Made by a program: the position numbers and the translations under genes
Assembly (NCBI GenBank): GCA_947165785.1
Contig: CAMVBS010000001.1
Location: 54,650 to 118,649 of the forward strand
DNA: 64,000 nt
Direction of reading: 5' to 3'
From: an uncultured Clostridia bacterium
Lineage (GTDB): Bacteria > Bacillota > Clostridia > Saccharofermentanales > Saccharofermentanaceae
Notes under the pieces: model-generated
What the model saw: only the letters and a program-made list of their open reading frames with translations
What the model was told of the DNA's origin: nothing
Databases searched by the model: none
Shown: in pieces, positions 37,081-47,102 of the stretch
How positions within the stretch are numbered: position 1 is the stretch's first letter
How the letters are laid out: each line of letters opens with the position of its first letter

Positions 37081-38304
37081 GTGACACATAATAAACACAT
37101 CAGAAGGTTAGTTGCATTTTCGGTTGTATTTGCATTTGTTTTTTCTTCCTGTTCCAAGAAGCTTCCGGAAGAGACACTTCCGCCTGCAACTTCAGTAACT
37201 GTTGCAGAAACGACATTGGAAACTGAAGCTACAGAGGAAACGACAACAGTGGAGGAGACTACTCCGGAACCTACAAAGGCTCCGAGTCACGGCCCTAACA
37301 GTACGGCTGTGGTAACAGATATGCCTGTTCCTTTAAACGGACAGCTTTCCGTTAAGGATACCTGCATCGTTAATGAAGCAGGTGAGATCGTTCAGCTTAA
37401 GGGCATGAGTCTTTACGGCATCAACTATACAGGCAAGTTCTTCAGCAAGGATACATGTCAGACACTCGCTGAGGACTGGGGATGCGATGTAATAAGGCTT
37501 GCCATGTATACGATAGGTTCTACGAGTAAAGCTTATATCGATGAGCCGGATAAGTATTTCCAGCTGATGTGTGATTATATCGATCTTTGCGTTGATCAGG
37601 GCGTTTACTGCATTGTTGACTGGCATATCCTTTTCGATGGCGATCCGATGCAATATAAGGAGGAATCCATCGACTTTTTCTCGAGAATTTCCGCTATCTA
37701 TGCTGATTGTCCTAACGTTATCTATGAGATCTGCAATGAGCCTAACGGCAAGTCCTTGGCTGATGAGAGTGTGGATGTCGGCTGGGATAACTGTATAAGA
37801 CCATATGCAGTTGAGGTTATCGAAGCCATAAGAGCTAATGATCCTGATAACATCATCATAGTCGGAACTCCTAACTGGAGCCAGTTCGCGGATGATGCGG
37901 CAAAAGATCCGATCGATGATGAGAATGTAATGTATACGATCCATTTCTATGCTGGTTCCCATGGTGAGGATGTAAGGAGCAGGATGCAGTCTGCTCTTGA
38001 TTCAGGTCTTGCACTGTTCTGTACTGAATGGGGAACTACCTTTGATAACGGCGGCGGAACAGTTGATACCGAATCCTCGGATGAGTGGCTCGAGTGGCTT
38101 GACAGTAATCACATCAGCTGGTGCAACTGGTCTATTGGCGGTTCTGCATCTGAGTCTTCAAATGCTCTCAGGATGGGATCTGATTCCTTTACGCCTGAAG
38201 AGAAATACGGCGGACACTGGCCTGACGAATTCCTTACGACATCAGGTTATTACGTAAAATGTAAACTTCTCGATATTCCGTATGAACCGGAAGGCGATAA
38301 CTGA
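37081..38304 (+). CDS. glycoside hydrolase family 5 (cellulase-like) lipoprotein
   Basis: Lipobox FVFSSCSKK; KGMSLYGINYTG...DWHIL...NVIYEICNEPNG...LFCTEWGT; GTG start with gaggtgg SD. Confidence 0.88.
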   Translation: MTHNKHIRRLVAFSVVFAFVFSSCSKKLPEETLPPATSVTVAETTLETEATEETTTVEETTPEPTKAPSHGPNSTAVVTDMPVPLNGQLSVKDTCIVNEAGEIVQLKGMSLYGINYTGKFFSKDTCQTLAEDWGCDVIRLAMYTIGSTSKAYIDEPDKYFQLMCDYIDLCVDQGVYCIVDWHILFDGDPMQYKEESIDFFSRISAIYADCPNVIYEICNEPNGKSLADESVDVGWDNCIRPYAVEVIEAIRANDPDNIIIVGTPNWSQFADDAAKDPIDDENVMYTIHFYAGSHGEDVRSRMQSALDSGLALFCTEWGTTFDNGGGTVDTESSDEWLEWLDSNHISWCNWSIGGSASESSNALRMGSDSFTPEEKYGGHWPDEFLTTSGYYVKCKLLDIPYEPEGDN

Positions 38305-38315
38305 CGGGGTATAAG

Positions 38316-39428
38316 ATGAAGAGAAGATATTTGATTTTTACGCTCATAGTTATTCTCGCGATGATCATTATAGGCTGTTCCTCCAAAGATCAGACGCAGA
38401 CTTCGGGAACTTCTGAGACTAAAGCTTCTGTTCTTGAAGAGTCTTTGATATCCGAAAACGGCGCAACTGAGACTACTGAGACGACATTGCCGTCGCCGAC
38501 GCCTACTCCTACGCCTTCGCTTCCTCCTCAGGAGGTGCTCGTAAGTTTCATAGGCGACTGTACTTTGGCCGAAGCTGCGGCTTGGAACGGTTCTTCCAAG
38601 GGTTTTGATGCCGTAGTTAACGGAGATATGGAGTATTGTTTCAAAAATGCCAGAGAGGTCCTGTCTCAAGATGACATGACTTTGGCTAATTTTGAGGGCA
38701 CTCTTACGACTGCAACCTCTCACAAAGAGAAGGAATACGCTTTTGCAGGCGATCCTTCATATGTTCAGATGCTTACATACGGCAGTATCGAAGCCGTTAA
38801 TCTCTCAAATAACCACACTGACGATTATTTCGATGCCGGTATAAACGATACCAGGGCAACTTTGGATGAAGCTGGCATAGTTTGGAGTGATGAGACAAAT
38901 TACTCGGTCTATGAAGTAAAGGGTATTAAGATCGGAATGGCGGGCACGTCTTTTCCTACGAACAGGCAGGCCATGTATAACGCGATCGATGAGCTTCGTT
39001 CCGAAGGATGCCAGATCGTTATAATCTCCTGCCATTGGGGTATTGAGAAAGATTATAAGCCGAGGGAAGACCAGGTCTCTCTTGCTCATGATCTAATCGA
39101 TTACGGTGCTGATCTGGTTGTCGGAACACATCCTCACAGACTTCAGCCGATAGAATTTTACAACGGACACTACATCTTTTATTGTCTTTCCAATTTCTGC
39201 TTTGGAGGCAATACGTCTCTTGGAGACCCTGATTCTGTGATCATCCAATGCAATTTCAAGATGGATGAGACTAACAGTTATGTCGTAGATTACGAGCTTA
39301 CGGTCATTCCGTACTGTCAGACGACCGTGTGGCCTGGAAATGATTACTGTCCTCGTCCGTATGAATGGAGTTCGGACGATTATTACCGTGTTTTGGACAG
39401 GCTTGAGTGGTCACAAGAAGATGAGTAA
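38316..39428 (+). CDS. CapA (PgsA-like) family lipoprotein
   Basis: Lipobox MIIIGCSSK; VSFIGDCTLAEAAAW...NLSNNHTDDYFDAGI...SCHWGIEKDYKPREDQVSLAHDLIDYGADLVVGTHPHRLQPIE. Confidence 0.88.
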   Translation: MKRRYLIFTLIVILAMIIIGCSSKDQTQTSGTSETKASVLEESLISENGATETTETTLPSPTPTPTPSLPPQEVLVSFIGDCTLAEAAAWNGSSKGFDAVVNGDMEYCFKNAREVLSQDDMTLANFEGTLTTATSHKEKEYAFAGDPSYVQMLTYGSIEAVNLSNNHTDDYFDAGINDTRATLDEAGIVWSDETNYSVYEVKGIKIGMAGTSFPTNRQAMYNAIDELRSEGCQIVIISCHWGIEKDYKPREDQVSLAHDLIDYGADLVVGTHPHRLQPIEFYNGHYIFYCLSNFCFGGNTSLGDPDSVIIQCNFKMDETNSYVVDYELTVIPYCQTTVWPGNDYCPRPYEWSSDDYYRVLDRLEWSQEDE

Positions 39429-39519
39429 AAATTAGTCAAGTTTTATGCAAATTTCTTCTTAAGCGAAAGCCATCTTTGTTATATAATCAAAAGGTATTTT
39501 CGTTTACAGGAGTTATATT

Positions 39520-40023
39520 ATGGCAAAAGTTCTCGTAGTAATGGGATCTGATTCGGACTTTCCGGTCATGGAAGGCTGTTTTAAGATGCTCAAAAAATTC
39601 AATATCGAGTTTGAGGCTAATGTGTGTTCAGCTCACAGAACACCTGAGAAGGCTATCAAGCTTGCAAAAGAAGCAAAAGACAACGGTTTTTCTGTTGTTA
39701 TCGCAGCTGCCGGACTCGCTGCTCACTTAGGCGGTGTACTTGCAGCTAATACAGTTCTTCCGGTCATCGGTGTCCCTTGTAAGGGCGGAGCGCTCAATGG
39801 TGTAGACGCGCTTTATGCAACAGTTCAGATGCCTACAGGCATCCCGGTTGCTACAGTTGCCATTGACGGTGGATCTAATGCAGCCATCCTTGCAGCTCAG
39901 ATGCTCGCAATAAGTGATGAGACACTTTCACAGAAACTTTCTGATTATAAGGCATCTCTTGCTTCTTCAGTTGAAGAGAGAGATCAAAGATTAAAGCAAA
40001 AGATCGCAGCAATGGAGGACTGA
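39520..40023 (+). CDS. purE: 5-(carboxyamino)imidazole ribonucleotide mutase
   Basis: VLVVMGSDSDFPVMEGCFKMLKKF...VCSAHRTPEKAI...VIAAAGLAAHLGGVLAANT. Confidence 0.96.
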   Translation: MAKVLVVMGSDSDFPVMEGCFKMLKKFNIEFEANVCSAHRTPEKAIKLAKEAKDNGFSVVIAAAGLAAHLGGVLAANTVLPVIGVPCKGGALNGVDALYATVQMPTGIPVATVAIDGGSNAAILAAQMLAISDETLSQKLSDYKASLASSVEERDQRLKQKIAAMED

Positions 40024-40026
40024 TAA

Positions 40027-41409
40027 ATGAGCGGTATTTTCGGATGTTATGATATTTCACACAAGTCAAATGATGTAGCAAAGACCGTTTATTACGGTAT
40101 CTTCTCTTTGCAGCACAGAGGTCAGGAGTCCGCAGGTATTACGGTAAATAATTGCGGAACATTCATGAGTCATAAAGCACTTGGCCTCGTAGCTGATGTT
40201 TTCGATGATCTTACACTTTCAGCTTTGGAAGGACATTGTGCCATCGGTACAGCAAAGCTTGCTTCTGAGCTTGAGCCTGCTATCGATGCAATGCAGCCGT
40301 TCTCCATTAAGTCCAGGACAGGCCACGTTGCTCTTTCCACTAACTGCAAGATCTTAAATGCCAACACTTTTAGAAATAAGCTCATCGATAAGGGCGCTAT
40401 TTTCCAGACAAACACTGAAGCAGAAGTTATCATGTCTCTTTTCTGCAGAAATCAGGTTAAGACCGAGACTGTAGAGGATGCTCTTCTTGAGACGATGAAG
40501 AGTCTTAAGGGTGCTTATTCACTTATCTTTATGACTAACGATCGTATCGTCGGTGTAAGAGATCCTTTAGGCCTTCGTCCTTTGATCCTTGCTAAGAAAG
40601 ACGATATGTACATGCTTTCATCTGAGTCATGTGCTTTCGACGCTATCGGTGCAGAGATCATCAGGGATATCGATCCGGGTGAGATCATCACGATCACAGA
40701 TAAGGGTATTACTTCGACTTATTACACCGTTAAAGGTGAGAAGTGCACTCTCGAGAACGGAAGACTTTGTATCTTCGAGTTTGTTTACTATGCAAGACCT
40801 GACAGTGTTATCGACGGTTCAAGCGTTTATGATTCCAGAGTTAAAGTAGGTGAGTTCCTTGCTAAGGAGCAGCCATGTGACTGTGATCTCGTTATCGGTG
40901 CACCTGATTCAGGTAACCCTGCTGCCGTTGGTTTTGCTCAGGGTTCAGGAATTCCTTACGGTGCAGGACTTCTTAAGAACAGATATGTAGGACGTACATT
41001 TATCCAGGGTACACAGGGACAAAGAGAACTTGCTGTTCGTATGAAGTTTGCAGTTCTTAAGTCAGCTATCAAGGGTAAGAGGATCTGTATCGTTGATGAC
41101 TCTCTTGTAAGAGGTACGACAACAAAGCACATCATCAGATTCCTTCGTGATGCAGGTGCTAAGGAAGTACACTTGAGAATTGCTTCTCCTAAGGTTATGT
41201 ATCCTTGCTACTACGGTGTATCAACATCAACTGCAAGTGAGCTTCCTGCAACAAAGATGACAACAGAAGAGATCTGTGAGATGATCGGTGCCGATTCTTT
41301 GGGCTATATCAGTCTTGAAAGCCTCAAGGCTTCTACAGAAGGCATCCGCTGCGGTCAGTGCTCCGCTTGTTTTGACGGTGTATTCGTAGCAGGTGAGCCG
41401 GAGAAGTAA
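40027..41409 (+). CDS. purF: amidophosphoribosyltransferase
   Basis: IFGCYDISHKSNDVAKTVYYGIFSLQHRGQESAGI...ICIVDDSLVRGTTTKHIIRFLRDAGA. Confidence 0.96.
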   Translation: MSGIFGCYDISHKSNDVAKTVYYGIFSLQHRGQESAGITVNNCGTFMSHKALGLVADVFDDLTLSALEGHCAIGTAKLASELEPAIDAMQPFSIKSRTGHVALSTNCKILNANTFRNKLIDKGAIFQTNTEAEVIMSLFCRNQVKTETVEDALLETMKSLKGAYSLIFMTNDRIVGVRDPLGLRPLILAKKDDMYMLSSESCAFDAIGAEIIRDIDPGEIITITDKGITSTYYTVKGEKCTLENGRLCIFEFVYYARPDSVIDGSSVYDSRVKVGEFLAKEQPCDCDLVIGAPDSGNPAAVGFAQGSGIPYGAGLLKNRYVGRTFIQGTQGQRELAVRMKFAVLKSAIKGKRICIVDDSLVRGTTTKHIIRFLRDAGAKEVHLRIASPKVMYPCYYGVSTSTASELPATKMTTEEICEMIGADSLGYISLESLKASTEGIRCGQCSACFDGVFVAGEPEK

Positions 41410-41410
41410 T

Positions 41411-42031
41411 ATGAAGATTGCAGTATTCGTATCAGGCGGCGGTACAAACCTTCAGGCGATCATTGACCAGATCAAGGACGGATCTCTAAAAAACGTTGAG
41501 ATAGCTCTTGTTATCGCTTCGAATGATAAGGCATATGCTCTTCAAAGAGCAGCTGACAACAATATTCCTGCTGTCGTTATGTCCGTAAAGAACTATGAGA
41601 GCCGTGAGATCTGGGATGATGCAGTCCTTGCCAAGCTTAATGAGAGTGGTGCTGAACTTATCGTTCTTGCAGGATATCTTTCTTTGCTGGGTGAGAAGAC
41701 CGTAAAGGCTTTCAACAACAGGATCATCAACATCCATCCTGCGCTCATTCCTTCGTTCTGCGGTAAGGGCATGTACGGTATCCGTCCACATGAGGCAGCA
41801 TTGGAGCGCGGTGTTAAGGTATCCGGCGCTACGGTTCATATTGTTAATGAGAATTATGATGAAGGACCGATCCTTCTTCAGAAATGCGTTGACGTTCTTC
41901 CTGATGACACTCCTGAAACTCTTCAGAAGCGTATCATGAAAGAATGCGAGCAGGTAATCCTTCCGAAGGCTATACAGCTCTTTGCGGATGGAAAGATAAA
42001 AGTAATCAACAACAGAGTTGAATATATTTAA
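41411..42031 (+). CDS. purN: phosphoribosylglycinamide formyltransferase
   Basis: MKIAVFVSGGGTNLQAIIDQI...LAGYLSLLG...NIHPALIPSFCGKGMYG...VSGATVHIVNENYDEGPIL. Confidence 0.95.
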   Translation: MKIAVFVSGGGTNLQAIIDQIKDGSLKNVEIALVIASNDKAYALQRAADNNIPAVVMSVKNYESREIWDDAVLAKLNESGAELIVLAGYLSLLGEKTVKAFNNRIINIHPALIPSFCGKGMYGIRPHEAALERGVKVSGATVHIVNENYDEGPILLQKCVDVLPDDTPETLQKRIMKECEQVILPKAIQLFADGKIKVINNRVEYI

Positions 42032-42048
42032 ACAGAGGGGTGACATCT

Positions 42049-42765
42049 ATGAAAACTTATGACATCGCTGAACTTCTCAAGGGTAATGATTATCCGGGCA
42101 GAGGAATCGTGATCGGAAAGTCCAAGGATGGAAAGAGTGCAGTTACGGCTTATTTCATCATGGGCAGAAGCGTAAACTCCAGAAACAGAGTATTTACGGC
42201 AACTGAGGATGGTATCAAGACTGAAGCATTCGATCCTTCACTTCTTACTGATCCGCATCTTATCATCTATTCTCCTGTAAGGGTTCTCGGTAACAAGACT
42301 ATTGTTACTAACGGAGATCAGACAGATACGATCTATGAGCTCATGGATAAGCAGCAGACATTTGAGCAGGCTTTGAGAACACGTGAGTTCGAGGATGACG
42401 CTCCTAACTATACACCTAGGATCTCAGGTATCATGCACGTTGAGAACGGTTCATATAACTATGCAATGTCCATTCTCAAGTCCGCAGACGGTGATCCGTC
42501 TTCTTGCCAGAGATATACTTTCTCTTATACAAATCCTATCGCAGGCGAGGGAAGATTCATTCATACATATATGGGTGACGGTAATCCGCTTCCTAGCTTT
42601 GAAGGTGAGCCTGAGAAAGTAACTATCGACGGAGATATCGATTCATTTACAGATATGCTCTGGAACAGCCTTAATAACGATAACAAGGTTTCCTTGTTCG
42701 TTCGTTATATCGACATCGCTACAGGTAAGGCTGATACAAGGATCGTAAATAAAAACGTTAAGTAA
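42049..42765 (+). CDS. PurO-like IMP cyclohydrolase (IMP_cyclohyd family)
   Basis: MKTYDIAELLKGNDYPGRGIVIGKSKDGKSAVTAYFIMGRSVNSRNRVF; sits between purN and the AICAR transformylase. Confidence 0.82.
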   Translation: MKTYDIAELLKGNDYPGRGIVIGKSKDGKSAVTAYFIMGRSVNSRNRVFTATEDGIKTEAFDPSLLTDPHLIIYSPVRVLGNKTIVTNGDQTDTIYELMDKQQTFEQALRTREFEDDAPNYTPRISGIMHVENGSYNYAMSILKSADGDPSSCQRYTFSYTNPIAGEGRFIHTYMGDGNPLPSFEGEPEKVTIDGDIDSFTDMLWNSLNNDNKVSLFVRYIDIATGKADTRIVNKNVK

Positions 42766-42784
42766 TTTCCCGGAGGATAATAAA

Positions 42785-43966
42785 ATGGCAAATGAAATGC
42801 TTTTGAAGTACGGCTGCAATCCTAATCAGAAGCCGTCCAGAGTCTTTATGAAGAACGGTTCAAACCTTCCTATCGAGGTCTTGAACGGTAAGCCTGGCTA
42901 CATCAATCTTCTTGATGCATTCAACGGCTGGCAGCTTGTTAAGGAACTTAAGGCTGCATCAGGTCTTCCTGCTGCTACGTCTTTTAAGCATGTATCTCCT
43001 GCAGGTGCTGCAGTTGGTCGTCCTCTATCTGAGACAGAGGCAAAGATCTACTTCGTAGATGATCTCGGTGAACTTTCTCCGATCGCTTGCGCTTATGCAA
43101 GAGCAAGAGGCGCAGACCGTATGTCTTCCTACGGTGACTTCGTAGCTTTGTCTGATACATGTGATGCTATCACGGCTAAGATGCTCCAGCGTGAGGTTTC
43201 CGACGGTATCATCGCTCCTGATTATACAGACGAGGCTTTGGAGATCTTGAAGTCAAAGCGTAAGGGCACATATAACGTTATCAAGATCGATCCTAACTAC
43301 ACACCTGATCCGATCGAGACAAAGGATGTTTTCGGTGTAACATTTGAGCAGGGCAGAAACGAGCTCAAGATCGACAAGGATATGCTCAATGAGATCGTTA
43401 CAGATAATAAGGATATCCCTGAGGACAAGAAGATCGACCTTCTTATCGCTCTTATCACTTTGAAGTACACACAGAGTAACTCTGTTTGCTACGTAAAGGA
43501 TGGTCAGGCTATCGGTATTGGTGCTGGTCAGCAGTCACGTATCCACTGTACACGTCTTGCAGGTAACAAGGCTGATAACTGGTGGCTCCGTCAGCATCCT
43601 AAGGTCATGGGTCTTCAGTTTGTTGACGATATCCGTCGTCCTGACAGAGACAATACCATCGACGTATATATCTCTGATGAGTACGAGGATGTTCTCGCAG
43701 AGGGCAGATGGCAGGAGCTTTTCAAGGTTAAGCCTGAAGTATTGACTCTCGAGGAGAAGAAAGAGTGGCTTAAGAAGAACTTTGACGTATGTCTCGGTTC
43801 TGATGCATTCTTCCCATTCGGTGATAATATCGAGCGTGCTAAGAAGAGCGGTGTTAAGTACATTGCTGAGCCGGGCGGATCCATCCGTGACGATCATGTC
43901 ATCATGACATGTAATAAGTATGGAATGGCTATGGCTTTCACAGGCATCAGACTGTTCCACCATTAA
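42785..43966 (+). CDS. stand-alone AICAR formyltransferase (PurH C-terminal domain only)
   Basis: MLLKYGCNPNQKPSRVFM...LNGKPGYINLLDAFNGWQLVKEL...SFKHVSPAGAAVG...GQQSRIHCTRLAGNKAD; no MGS-like domain. Confidence 0.9.
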   Translation: MANEMLLKYGCNPNQKPSRVFMKNGSNLPIEVLNGKPGYINLLDAFNGWQLVKELKAASGLPAATSFKHVSPAGAAVGRPLSETEAKIYFVDDLGELSPIACAYARARGADRMSSYGDFVALSDTCDAITAKMLQREVSDGIIAPDYTDEALEILKSKRKGTYNVIKIDPNYTPDPIETKDVFGVTFEQGRNELKIDKDMLNEIVTDNKDIPEDKKIDLLIALITLKYTQSNSVCYVKDGQAIGIGAGQQSRIHCTRLAGNKADNWWLRQHPKVMGLQFVDDIRRPDRDNTIDVYISDEYEDVLAEGRWQELFKVKPEVLTLEEKKEWLKKNFDVCLGSDAFFPFGDNIERAKKSGVKYIAEPGGSIRDDHVIMTCNKYGMAMAFTGIRLFHH

Positions 43967-43990
43967 TCTGTTATTTAACGATAATTCTGA

Positions 43991-44021
43991 GATTGCCTTG
44001 AGTTTTCAGGGCAATCTTTTT
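43991..44021 (+). terminator. intrinsic terminator after AICAR formyltransferase gene
   Basis: GATTGCCtTGagttttCAgGGCAATCTTTTT. Confidence 0.85.
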
Positions 44022-44080
44022 ATTTGCCGATAAAACCTTAGTTGTGTATATTCTAGATAGAAAAACAGGAGAATCAAAAA

Positions 44081-44698
44081 TTGAAGTATATATTGATCTA
44101 TCTTTTAATATCGGCCTTTAATGCTCTTGTAGTATTTTTACTTATCACTTTTATCAGAGAAGGTTTTTATAGGATCCATAAGCCTTTAAGACCGCATAGT
44201 TCCAAGTATTTGATCACTTCTTCCAATCATATAGAGATCCAGGGCTTCAATCAGTGCGCCGGTTTTTCGAGCGCATATCTTATGAGACATTACGGCAAAG
44301 ATGTCACGGGTGACATGATATACAAGAATATGCCTCATCTGGATAACGGAACCATCCTTCCCAAGCATGTAGTAAGGCTTTTAAGAAACGAAGGCTTTGA
44401 TGCGGGATATTTTCGAGGATCCATAGATACTTTAAAGGCACTTGTTGAAAAGGGCGATCCTGTCATAGTCTTCATAAGGTCGTCTTTGGATTCGGATATC
44501 CTTCATTTTGTTAATGTTGTGGGCTTTGATGAGGAGAATATCTTTATCGTTGATTCTCTCGAAAACAATATAAACGAGCCATCTGAACACTATAACCGCA
44601 AGGTGTCTCTGGCTGATTTTCGAAAAATATGGAATACATCAAGAACTATAATGCCTCTTCACAGAAATACTTTTATCAAGGCAGAAGTGAAACCTTGA
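44081..44698 (+). CDS. C39-like cysteine peptidase, membrane-anchored (TTG start)
   Basis: N-terminal TM; IEIQGFNQCAGFSSAYLMRHYGKDVTG...DILHFVNVVGFDEENIFIVDS. Confidence 0.7.
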   Translation: MKYILIYLLISAFNALVVFLLITFIREGFYRIHKPLRPHSSKYLITSSNHIEIQGFNQCAGFSSAYLMRHYGKDVTGDMIYKNMPHLDNGTILPKHVVRLLRNEGFDAGYFRGSIDTLKALVEKGDPVIVFIRSSLDSDILHFVNVVGFDEENIFIVDSLENNINEPSEHYNRKVSLADFRKIWNTSRTIMPLHRNTFIKAEVKP

Positions 44699-44747
44699 TC
44701 ATCATATCTTGATATTAGTAGTATAAGACCTTAATGGAGGAACTATT

Positions 44748-45710
44748 ATGAAAAAGATAATTTCTGTGTTTTTGGCGACAGCTCTTTTGGCAGGACTTAC
44801 TGCATGTACATATAATATCGATAAGGATATAGATATCAAAGTCAAGACTTCAATGAATACGGATGAGACCAAAGAAACCGATGAGACTGATATCACTCAG
44901 AAGGATGGCCCTTCTGATGATCTTAAGTCGGGCGATACTCTTATGTTCAGTGCACGTAACGGCAACTGGGGCGAGGTTTGCATTACTGATGATTATTGGC
45001 AAAGCACCAATTATGAGGTTTATTATGACGGTACGATAAAGTGCACCAAGTCATATAATCTTTCCGGATTATCAGTAGGGACCACAACTCTCAGTGATAA
45101 GGATTATAAGAAGATCTATGATTTTGCGTATGATGCTTATACTAATGATTCTTTTTCTGATTACAGCGAAGACGGTTGTGATGGTGATAACTGGAGCTTT
45201 GTTTATTACGATTCCGATGAGAACGCCCATGATCTGTACTCAGGATATGCTTATGGCAATGATGATATGACTACTATTGAGGATATTCTCGAGTCATATC
45301 AAGATGATATGGAATTTACAGATGATCAGATGCCGGATAGCGGAGAAATGCTCAGGATCTCATGGTATAGCATGGAGCCTTGCGACCAAGACTCTATGAT
45401 CGGCGAAGAATACATAATCTATTACGATAATACTGTAGAGCTCTATTCTCTTTATAATTCCAAGAATAATGAACTTAGTAAAACGATCACGATATCAGAT
45501 GATACTCTTAAGTATCTTTGGAATTTCAGCAAAGATTCTATAAAAGAGCAGACTTTTGCCGGTTATTCAGAAAATGTTGACGACGGTGATATCTGGATGT
45601 TTGAATTTCAAAGCGGTTCGGGTCAGTATATTACCATCTACTACGGATACATATACGATAATGAACAGCTAAGTGAGGTCGCAGATACGCTTAAAGCATG
45701 TTTTGAATGA
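44748..45710 (+). CDS. lipoprotein of unknown function with two related repeats
   Basis: Lipobox ALLAGLTACTYN; two ~110 aa segments sharing YYD(G/N)T...YSE..DDGD.W.F pattern. Confidence 0.7.
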   Translation: MKKIISVFLATALLAGLTACTYNIDKDIDIKVKTSMNTDETKETDETDITQKDGPSDDLKSGDTLMFSARNGNWGEVCITDDYWQSTNYEVYYDGTIKCTKSYNLSGLSVGTTTLSDKDYKKIYDFAYDAYTNDSFSDYSEDGCDGDNWSFVYYDSDENAHDLYSGYAYGNDDMTTIEDILESYQDDMEFTDDQMPDSGEMLRISWYSMEPCDQDSMIGEEYIIYYDNTVELYSLYNSKNNELSKTITISDDTLKYLWNFSKDSIKEQTFAGYSENVDDGDIWMFEFQSGSGQYITIYYGYIYDNEQLSEVADTLKACFE

Positions 45711-45815
45711 TGTGTTGTCCCGGAGCTTTTTGATGTCTCCTACTATATAGAATCTTAATAAGAAATGTAGTAATATCTATGAGTTAAGTAATACTTGATT
45801 TATAGGAGATCACAC

Positions 45816-47102
45816 ATGAAGAATATTCTCGTTGTAGGCGGTGGCGGAAGAGAGCATGCCATCATAATGAAGCTTTCAGAAAGTTCTAAGGTAGGTAAGA
45901 TCTATTGTGCACCGGGTAACGGCGGTATCAGTAAGTATGCTGAGTGCTTTGACGTTAAGGCTACTGACATCGAAGGCATGGTCGAGCTTGCAAAGAAGCT
46001 TAAGCCTGATATGGTAGTTGTAGCTCCTGACGATCCGCTCGTATTGGGTATGGTCGACAGACTTAATGAAGAAGGCTTTATGACTTTCGGTCCTAAGGCA
46101 AATGCCGCTATCATCGAGGGTTCCAAGGTATTCTCCAAAGAACTCATGAAGAAGTACGATATCCCAACAGCTTTTTATGAAGTGTTTACTGATAGTGACA
46201 GTGCCATCAAGTACCTTAAGCAGCAGAATTCTTATCCTGCAGTTATCAAGGCTGACGGTCTTGCACTCGGTAAGGGCGTTATCATAGCTCAAAATGAGGA
46301 AGAAGCAATAACGGCTGTTAAGGAAATGATCGATGACTTAAAGTTCGGTAAGAGCAGCAGCAGAGTTGTAATTGAGGAATTCCTTACAGGTCCTGAAGTT
46401 TCAGTTCTTTCATTTACAGATGGTGAGACAATGGTACCTATGATCTCTTCCATGGATCACAAGAGAGCTCTTGATAATGATCAGGGACTTAATACGGGCG
46501 GAATGGGTACGGTTTCTCCGAATCCTTGCTACACGGAAGATGTTGCAAAAGAATGCATGGAGAAGATCTTTATCCCTACAATGAATGCAATGAAGGCTGA
46601 GGGCAGAACTTTTGAAGGATGCCTTTACTTTGGTCTTATGATCACTCCAAAGGGACCTAAGGTTATCGAGTATAACTGCAGATTCGGTGATCCTGAGACA
46701 CAGGTTGTTCTTCCTATGCTCGATGCAGATCTTTACGATATCTTTGAGGCTATATATGAACACAGACTTAAGGATGTAGATATCAAGTGGCATGATGGTG
46801 CGTGTGCATGTGTCATCATGGCATCCGGCGGATATCCTGAAAGTTATAAGAAGGGTATCCCTATGAACGGTTTTGACGATAAGGGTCAGGTTGAGGGATG
46901 CTTTGTATATCATGCAGGAACAAAGCTTGATGATAACGGAACATTCCTTACTAACGGTGGTCGTGTTATCGGTGTTACTGCAAGAGCAAATGATCTTCAG
47001 AGCGCTCTTGATAAGGCTTATGAGGGCGTATCCAAGATCGATTTCGAGGGTAAGCACTTCAGACATGATATCGGTAAGCGTGCCTTGGAGTTCAGGAAAT
47101 AA
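45816..47102 (+). CDS. purD: phosphoribosylamine-glycine ligase
   Basis: MKNILVVGGGGREHAIIMKLSES...CAPGNGGIS...MVVVAPDDPLVLGMVDRL...EYNCRFGDPETQ. Confidence 0.96.
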   Translation: MKNILVVGGGGREHAIIMKLSESSKVGKIYCAPGNGGISKYAECFDVKATDIEGMVELAKKLKPDMVVVAPDDPLVLGMVDRLNEEGFMTFGPKANAAIIEGSKVFSKELMKKYDIPTAFYEVFTDSDSAIKYLKQQNSYPAVIKADGLALGKGVIIAQNEEEAITAVKEMIDDLKFGKSSSRVVIEEFLTGPEVSVLSFTDGETMVPMISSMDHKRALDNDQGLNTGGMGTVSPNPCYTEDVAKECMEKIFIPTMNAMKAEGRTFEGCLYFGLMITPKGPKVIEYNCRFGDPETQVVLPMLDADLYDIFEAIYEHRLKDVDIKWHDGACACVIMASGGYPESYKKGIPMNGFDDKGQVEGCFVYHAGTKLDDNGTFLTNGGRVIGVTARANDLQSALDKAYEGVSKIDFEGKHFRHDIGKRALEFRK

